Shown here: positions 38,072 through 43,700 of the stretch, piece after piece
Numbering within the stretch: position 1 is the first letter of the stretch
Layout of the letters: each line of letters begins with the position of its first letter
Origin: Oceanicaulis sp.
Lineage (GTDB): Bacteria > Pseudomonadota > Alphaproteobacteria > Caulobacterales > Maricaulaceae
NCBI GenBank assembly: GCA_022565365.1
Contig: JAIUMW010000003.1
Coordinates: forward strand, 1 to 43,700
Length of the DNA stretch: 43,700 bases
Direction of reading: 5' to 3'
Position numbers and translations under genes: made by a program
Notes under the pieces: model-generated
Databases searched by the model: none
What the model saw: the letters and a program-made list of their open reading frames with translations, nothing else
Told to the model about the DNA's origin: nothing

Positions 38072-39910
38072 TCAGGCGTTTTCAGTCTCGCGCGCGGGCA
38101 GGTCACGGCGGGTGCGCTGCTCCTCACCGATACGGGCGATGAAATCATCCAGGCTGAACACGCCCAGATCGCCCTGATCGCGATGACGCACGGCCACAGC
38201 GCCGGCTTCGGCCTCGGCATCGCCGACAACCAGCATGTAGGGGATTTTCTGGGTCTGGGCGGTGCGGATTTTCTTCTGCATGCGCTCATGGCCCAGATCC
38301 GCCTCGGCGCGCACGCCGCCGCTGGCTGCGCCGATATCGGCCTTCATCAGCTTGCGGCGCACCTGCAGCGCATACTCCTCATGCCGGTCGGCGATGGGGA
38401 TGACCACAGCCTGCACCGGGGCCAGCCAGACCGGCAGCTTGCCGGCATAATGCTCCAGCAGAATACCGGTGAACCGCTCCAGCGAGCCGAACAGCGCCCG
38501 GTGCAACATCACCGGGGGCCGCTTCTCGCCGTCGGGCGCGATATAGGTGGCGCCCAGCCGCTCGGGCAGATTCAGATCCACCTGCAGCGTGCCGCACTGC
38601 CAGTCGCGCCCGATGGCGTCGCGCAGCACGAACTCCAGCTTCGGGCCATAGAAGGCGCCTTCGCCCGGATTGTGCGTATAGGGCAGGCCGGTGGCCTCGA
38701 TCGCGGTTTTCAGCGCCGCCTCGGACTTGTCCCAGACCGCATCAGAGCCGATGCGCTTTTCCGGACGGTCGGAGAATTTCACCCGCACGTCCTCGAAGCC
38801 GAACTCCTTGTAGATATCGATCACCAGCTTGCACACCGCGACGCTCTCGTCGGTGATCTGGTCTTCGGTGCAATAGATGTGCGCGTCGTCCTGGGTGAAG
38901 GCGCGCACGCGCATCAGCCCGTGCAGCGCGCCCGAGGCTTCAAACCGGTGCACCTTGCCAAACTCGGCGATGCGCAGCGGCAGCTCGCGATAGCTGCGCA
39001 GGCCGTGCTTGAACACCTCCACCCCGCCGGGGCAGTTCATCGGCTTCAGCGCAAACACCCGGTCCTCCACCTCGTCGGTGGTGAACATGTTCTCGCCGAA
39101 CTTCTCCCAGTGGCCCGAGCGCTCCCACAGCCGCCGGTCCATCAGGTCGGGCGTGTTGATCTCGACATAATCGGCCTCGGTCTGGCGCCGGCGCATATAG
39201 TCGATCAGGCTCTGGAACAGCGACCAGCCCTTGGGATGCCAGAACACCGCGCCGGGCGCCTCTTCCTGGAAGTGGAACAGATCCATCTCCCGGCCGAGGC
39301 GCCGGTGGTCGCGCTTTTCCGCTTCCTCGATCTGAATGAGGCGCTGCTCCAGCTCCTCCTTGGTGTCATAGCCCAGCGCATGAATGCGCTGGAGCTGGGC
39401 GTTCTTCTGGTCGCCGCGCCAATAGGCTCCCGCGATGGAGCGCAGCTTGAAATGCCCCACCTGGCCGGTGTGATCCACATGGGGACCGCGGCACAGATCG
39501 ACGAAATCGCCGGTGCGGAAAAAGGTGACGGTCTCGGCGCCTTCGGCCACGACGGACTCATCGCCGGTCTCCTTGGCGATCGCCGTGGAGCCCTTGTCGC
39601 GCAGGAGCTTCAAAAGCTCCACTTTCAGCGGCTGGTTCTCGCGCTCCATATAGGCGATGGCGTCGGCGATCGGCAGCTCTTCGCAGGCGAAGCGATGCTT
39701 CTGCGCGCGCATCTCCTTCATCCGCTTCTCGATTCTAGGCAGATCCTCCAGCGTCAGCGGCTCGTCCAGCGCGATGTCATAGTAAAACCCGGTCGCTGTC
39801 GCCGGCCCGACGCCAAACTGCGCGGTCGGGAACAAGTCCTTGATCGCGGCGGCCATCAGGTGCGCGGCCGAATGGCGGCGCGTCTCGACAGGAAAGGCGT
39901 CTTGCGACAT
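38072..39910 (-). CDS. thrS: Threonine--tRNA ligase lacking an N-terminal TGS domain
   Basis: 612 aa; RRHSAAHLMAAAIKDLFP..., motif 2 HRFEASGALHGLMRVRAFTQDDAHIYC, C-terminal anticodon domain. Confidence 0.96.
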   Translation of the reverse strand: MSQDAFPVETRRHSAAHLMAAAIKDLFPTAQFGVGPATATGFYYDIALDEPLTLEDLPRIEKRMKEMRAQKHRFACEELPIADAIAYMERENQPLKVELLKLLRDKGSTAIAKETGDESVVAEGAETVTFFRTGDFVDLCRGPHVDHTGQVGHFKLRSIAGAYWRGDQKNAQLQRIHALGYDTKEELEQRLIQIEEAEKRDHRRLGREMDLFHFQEEAPGAVFWHPKGWSLFQSLIDYMRRRQTEADYVEINTPDLMDRRLWERSGHWEKFGENMFTTDEVEDRVFALKPMNCPGGVEVFKHGLRSYRELPLRIAEFGKVHRFEASGALHGLMRVRAFTQDDAHIYCTEDQITDESVAVCKLVIDIYKEFGFEDVRVKFSDRPEKRIGSDAVWDKSEAALKTAIEATGLPYTHNPGEGAFYGPKLEFVLRDAIGRDWQCGTLQVDLNLPERLGATYIAPDGEKRPPVMLHRALFGSLERFTGILLEHYAGKLPVWLAPVQAVVIPIADRHEEYALQVRRKLMKADIGAASGGVRAEADLGHERMQKKIRTAQTQKIPYMLVVGDAEAEAGAVAVRHRDQGDLGVFSLDDFIARIGEEQRTRRDLPARETENA

Positions 39911-40061
39911 GGGTTCGGGCTTTCAGATCAGGTCCGGACCAAAACGGAAGCGCTGCGCGCGCCGGACACACGCACATCATGCCCTGATTTAAGCATTCGC
40001 TCCGACCCTGTCCACGCGGCGCGCGCGAGCAGGTGCAGCATGGGCGGCCGCGCGCCTCTGG

Positions 40062-41228
40062 CTACGCCCCCAGCGTCTCGGCCAGCGCTGTACAGACGCG
40101 CGCAGGATCATTGTCAGCCATGCCCGGCCAGAGCGGCAGGGACAGCGTACGCGCGTAGTGCGCTTCTGCGCCAGGCAACGGTCCGGCATTGTGGCGCGCG
40201 GCGTAAAACGGCTGGTGGTAGAGCGGGATATAGTGGACCTGGCTGCCTATGCCGTCCGCTTTCAGGCGCGCCATCACCTCAGCCCGGCTCACCCCCGCCG
40301 CGGCGAAATCGATGCGGACATTATAGAGATGCCGGCACGGATCGCCGGGCGCATCCGCCGGCGCCTGCACCAGCGGGGCGAGTGGCGCCAGCGCCTGCTC
40401 ATACAGCGCCGCCAGCTGGCGCCGGCGCGCCGCGAAGGCCGGCAGGCGCGCCAGCTGGGAACGGCCCAGCGCCGCGTTGATGTCGGGCATGCGGTAATTC
40501 CAGCCCAGCTGGACCATCTCATACCACCACGGCTCGTTCGCGCCGTCGCGCCGCTGAAAGCTTGCCGGATCGCGCTCCACCCCGTGGGAGCGGGCGCGGC
40601 GCATATGGTTGGCGAGCGCTTCGCTGCGCGTGGTCACCATGCCGCCCTCGCCGCAAGCCAGGGTCTTCACCGGGTGGAAGGAGAAGGTGGACGCATCGCT
40701 GTGATCGCCGGCCCCGGCCGGGCGGCCCTGCGCGTCGAACGAGCCAATCGCGTGACAGCTGTCCTCCACCACCGCCAGCCCGGCCTCGCGCGCCAGGTCA
40801 GCGATCGCGGGCATATCGCACATCGCGCCGGCCAGATGCACTGGCAGCACGGCGCGCGCGGCGGGTCCGGCGCGGGTCAGCGCTTCTTCCAGCGTATCCG
40901 GCGTCATCAGGCCGCTATCTGCGTCCACATCGGCGAAGACGACATTCGCCCCGCAGTAAAGCGCCGCATTGGCCGTCGCCAGAAAGGTGATCGCCGGCAC
41001 GATGCACACATCCCCCGCGCCCACGCCCAGCCCATCCAGCGACAGGTGCAGCGCCGCGGTAGCGCTGTTGCAGGCGACGGCGAAGGGGGCGTCCACAGCG
41101 GCGGCGAACGCGGTCTCAAACGCCTCGATCTCGGGGCCGGAGGTGAGGAAATCACTGCGCAGCACGCGCGTGACAGCCTCGATATCGCTGTCATCGATGG
41201 ACTGGCGCCCGTAGGGCAGATCGGTCAT
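40062..41228 (-). CDS. pseC: DegT/DnrJ/EryC1/StrS aminotransferase, probably PseC
   Basis: 388 aa; YGRQSIDDSDIEAVTRVLRSDFLTSGPEIEAFETAFAAAVDAPFAVACNSATAALHLSL; adjacent to flagellin genes. Confidence 0.82.
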   Translation of the reverse strand: MTDLPYGRQSIDDSDIEAVTRVLRSDFLTSGPEIEAFETAFAAAVDAPFAVACNSATAALHLSLDGLGVGAGDVCIVPAITFLATANAALYCGANVVFADVDADSGLMTPDTLEEALTRAGPAARAVLPVHLAGAMCDMPAIADLAREAGLAVVEDSCHAIGSFDAQGRPAGAGDHSDASTFSFHPVKTLACGEGGMVTTRSEALANHMRRARSHGVERDPASFQRRDGANEPWWYEMVQLGWNYRMPDINAALGRSQLARLPAFAARRRQLAALYEQALAPLAPLVQAPADAPGDPCRHLYNVRIDFAAAGVSRAEVMARLKADGIGSQVHYIPLYHQPFYAARHNAGPLPGAEAHYARTLSLPLWPGMADNDPARVCTALAETLGA

Positions 41229-41281
41229 GGCGCGGCGCTCCGGCTGATCGGGTCAGGATCGCGTGAGTCTCGCTCAAACGA

Positions 41282-41314
41282 AAACCGCCCGGCGGGGGTG
41301 GCGCCAGGCGGTTT
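41282..41314 (-). terminator. Candidate terminator downstream of flagellin
   Basis: AAACCGCC / GGCGGTTT inverted repeat with further pairing in the loop; T-rich minus-strand trailing end. Confidence 0.65.
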
Positions 41315-41333
41315 CGTGTCCAGCGGGCGAAGC

Positions 41334-42167
41334 CTACCGGTTGAACAGAGACAGGATGATCTGCGGCTCGGAGTTGGCGATGGACAGCGCCTGCACCCCC
41401 AGCTGCTGTTTCACCTGCAGGGCCTGGAGGCGCGCGCTTTCCTTGGCCAGGTCGGCGTCCACCAGATTGCCCACGCCCTTGGTCAGCGCGTCGGTCAACT
41501 TGCCTACAAACGTGCGGTGCGCTTCCAGCTTCTTGCCGTCGGAGCCCAGATTGGCCAGCGCCGCATTGACGTTGTCCAGGCTCGCCGAGATGGCGCTGAC
41601 GACCTGGGCGGCCAGCGTGACCGTGCCCAGGCTCGCCGTGTTCTCGATGGTGATGATGGCCCCGGAGAAGGACATGTCGTGGGCCGACAGGTTGATGGTG
41701 CGCGACGCATCAGCGTCGGCGAGGAAGTCGATGCCGTTGGTCAAGGAGCCGTTGAGGATGTTGTCGCCGTCAAACTCGGCATTGGAGATGATCACATTGA
41801 CCTGCTCCATCAGCGCTTTGAAGTCGCCGTCATAGGCCTGGCGCGCAAACGCGTCGATGGAGGGGTCCATGGCGGCGGTGGCTTTTTCGCGCATCTCGAT
41901 CAGAAGGTCCGAGATCGCTTCGGCTGCCGCGATGCCGACGTCGGTGATCGACACCGCCCGGTCCAGCGAGCCCTGAACCGAGCCCAGCGCGCCGATATCG
42001 GCCCGCATGCTCTGGGCGACGGCGAACACGGCTGAATTGTCCTTGGCCCCCGACACACGCAGGCCGGTGTTGACGCGGTTCTGGACCCCGTTGATGTCCT
42101 GATTGGTCTTGTTCAGGTTCTGCAGGGCGATCATCGCCGATGTGTTGGTATGGACGCTCAAGGCCAT
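41334..42167 (-). CDS. Flagellin
   Basis: ATG at 42167: MALSVHTNTSAMIALQNLNKTNQDINGVQNRVNTGLRVSGAKDNSAVFAVAQSMR...LQALQVKQQLGVQALSIANSEPQIILSLFNR. Confidence 0.95.
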   Translation of the reverse strand: MALSVHTNTSAMIALQNLNKTNQDINGVQNRVNTGLRVSGAKDNSAVFAVAQSMRADIGALGSVQGSLDRAVSITDVGIAAAEAISDLLIEMREKATAAMDPSIDAFARQAYDGDFKALMEQVNVIISNAEFDGDNILNGSLTNGIDFLADADASRTINLSAHDMSFSGAIITIENTASLGTVTLAAQVVSAISASLDNVNAALANLGSDGKKLEAHRTFVGKLTDALTKGVGNLVDADLAKESARLQALQVKQQLGVQALSIANSEPQIILSLFNR

Positions 42168-42221
42168 AGGTCTTCTCCTGTATCCCCTCGCCGCGTTCCG
42201 CAGCGCTGTCGCACGAACAGG

Positions 42222-42237
42222 AGCAAGGCCCGCACCA
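42222..42237 (-). promoter_or_regulatory. Candidate sigma-54 promoter for flagellin
   Basis: Minus strand TGGTGCGGGCCTTGCT versus consensus TGGCACGRNNNTTGCW; about 55 nt upstream of the flagellin ATG. Confidence 0.7.
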
Positions 42238-42366
42238 CTTGGCGGGCCGGACACATATCGCTTTGAAATAATGGAGTTGGAGGAAATGAGCTCGCGCCCG
42301 GCAAGTCCAGGCGGGCGCCGGCATGCTTAATTTCTGCCGGGCGGGCCGGTCAGTCTTGCCGGGCGG

Positions 42367-42744
42367 TCAGGCCTGTTGGTCGATCAATCCGCCCTGTCCG
42401 TCGCGCAAGTACGCGATCAGATCGAGATAGCCCTCGGGCGGCCATTGGCGCATGGTTTCGCCGGTATCGGGATTGAGAATGCGGTAGATGAAGCGGCCCG
42501 CGCTGTCTTCGCGGTCGATGAGCAGACGCGAACGTCCGCTGACATCGAGCTGGGCGCGCATCGCCTCGATCTTGTCTATGGTTTTCGGCAAAGCCTTGCC
42601 CCGGGCGGCTTTGATAAGCGCCTCAACCTGAGCATCCCCCTTAAGGCCGCGCTGCCCGGAGCCGATAACGGCTCCTTCCGCGTTTGCGGCCCAGTCCCGG
42701 GAAGACATGGCTGTCCCTGACATGAGCGTCGCAATGTCTGTCAT
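42367..42744 (-). CDS. FlaG-like flagellar protein
   Basis: ATG at 42744; C-term SRLLIDREDSAGRFIYRILNPDTGETMRQWPPEGYLDLIAYLRD; lies between flagellin genes. Confidence 0.75.
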   Translation of the reverse strand: MTDIATLMSGTAMSSRDWAANAEGAVIGSGQRGLKGDAQVEALIKAARGKALPKTIDKIEAMRAQLDVSGRSRLLIDREDSAGRFIYRILNPDTGETMRQWPPEGYLDLIAYLRDGQGGLIDQQA

Positions 42745-42859
42745 CTGTGTTTCACAGGACGCATTGGGCGCGTCCGGCGCCTCCCTTGTTGCACGCCGCC
42801 TCCCGGATCGGGAGACCATTGGGTTGTCATGACGCCTCCTTGACCAGGAGGCCGGTGAG

Positions 42860-42896
42860 GACGGCCGGAGGGAACCCCCGTTCGGCTCCGGCCGTC
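42860..42896. other. Strong inverted repeat between flagellin 2 and the FlaG-like gene
   Basis: GACGGCCGGAG-N15-CTCCGGCCGTC, perfect 11-bp stem, no T-tract on either side. Confidence 0.6.
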
Positions 42897-42915
42897 ATCC
42901 CCGTTCGGGCTTTTC

Positions 42916-43700
42916 CTAGCGGAAGAAGCCCAGCACCGTGCTCGGCGCCGAGTTGGCGATGGAGAGCGCCTGAATGCCCAGCTGCTGCTTGACCTGCAGC
43001 GACTGGAGACGGGCGGACTCTTTGGCCAGGTCAGCGTCGACCAGATTGCCGATACCCTTCTCCAGCGTATCCGACAGCTTGCCCACGAAGGTCTTGTGAA
43101 TCTCAAGAGACTTCGAGGCCGTGCCCAGACGCGCCAGAGCCGAGTTGATGTTGTTGAGCGAGGTTTCGATATTGCCGGCGATGTCAGACGCCTGGGTCGA
43201 GGTGGCGAAAGACGCCGCCGCGGCCAGGGTCACGATGGACCCGCCCAGGCTCATATCCTCGTCCACGACCGAGATCGTGTTGGAGCCGTCAGCATTGGCC
43301 AGAGCCGAGATGCCGCCGGTGACCGAGCCGTCGATCAGGTTGATGCCGTTGAACTCGGCGTTCTCCACGATGGTCGTGATCTGATCACGCAGCGCGGTGA
43401 AGTCCTCGTTCAGGGCCGTACGCGACGCCGTGTCCAGCGAAGTGTCGGACGCGGCGAGCGCCTTTTCCTTCATCTCGATCAGAAGATCGGAGATCGCCTC
43501 GCCAGCCGCCAGGGCCACATCGGTGACCGACACGGCCAGATCCAGCGACTGATTGACGGCGCGCAGGCCGCCCACTTCATCGAGCATGTTCTGGGCGATG
43601 GCGTAAATGCCGCCATTGTCCTTGGCCGACGAAACCGCCAGGCCGGTATTGATCCGGTTCTGGACCTGCATCAGGTCCTTGTTGGTCTTGTTGAGGTTCT
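42916..43700 (-). CDS. Flagellin (5' end outside window)
   Basis: ...NLNKTNKDLMQVQNRINTGLAVSSAKDNGGIYAIAQNMLDEV...LQSLQVKQQLGIQALSIANSAPSTVLGFFR; open reading to the window edge. Confidence 0.93.
   Translation of the reverse strand, partial: NLNKTNKDLMQVQNRINTGLAVSSAKDNGGIYAIAQNMLDEVGGLRAVNQSLDLAVSVTDVALAAGEAISDLLIEMKEKALAASDTSLDTASRTALNEDFTALRDQITTIVENAEFNGINLIDGSVTGGISALANADGSNTISVVDEDMSLGGSIVTLAAAASFATSTQASDIAGNIETSLNNINSALARLGTASKSLEIHKTFVGKLSDTLEKGIGNLVDADLAKESARLQSLQVKQQLGIQALSIANSAPSTVLGFFR

Noticed and set aside
38009-40480. 823-aa plus-strand ORF
   Set aside because: Antisense shadow of thrS and the aminotransferase gene; high GC produces long spurious ORFs, and the minus-strand genes have clear homology.
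40158-42035. 625-aa plus-strand ORF
   Set aside because: Antisense to the PseC-like gene and flagellin; low-complexity Arg/Gly/His/Gln-rich composition.

Overview
High-GC alphaproteobacterial chromosome, probably a Maricaulales/Hyphomonadaceae-type dimorphic bacterium (inferred from Cpa/Tad pili, a PodJ-like polarity protein and two flagellins next to a PseC-like gene). Mostly ordinary core and accessory genes: cpaD(partial)-cpaC-cpaB, PAS_5-like/PilZ/GYF-like proteins, two RND efflux systems, tamA-tamB, a PiT-like membrane protein, a two-component system, TadE/TadG-like pseudopilins, a TIGR02186/TauE pair, a PodJ-like SEL1 protein, thrS, a PseC-like aminotransferase, and flagellins with a FlaG-like gene between them. 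No CRISPR, tRNA, rRNA or transposon was recognised. The strongest anomaly is three otherwise intact genes (RND adaptor, tamB, TauE/SafE permease), each split by exactly one in-frame stop (TAA, TAG, TAA). In all three the frame continues to a plausible native end, and one C->T change from a Gln codon would explain the stop. The best candidate for an undescribed family is a tandem set of three small secreted proteins (25168-26598) sharing a two-Cys core and a terminal RVE motif; the first two are followed by near-identical terminators. The first RND pump also appears to lack acidic residues in TM4 and TM10. Nothing here proves a new system; homology statements come from motif recognition without database searches.
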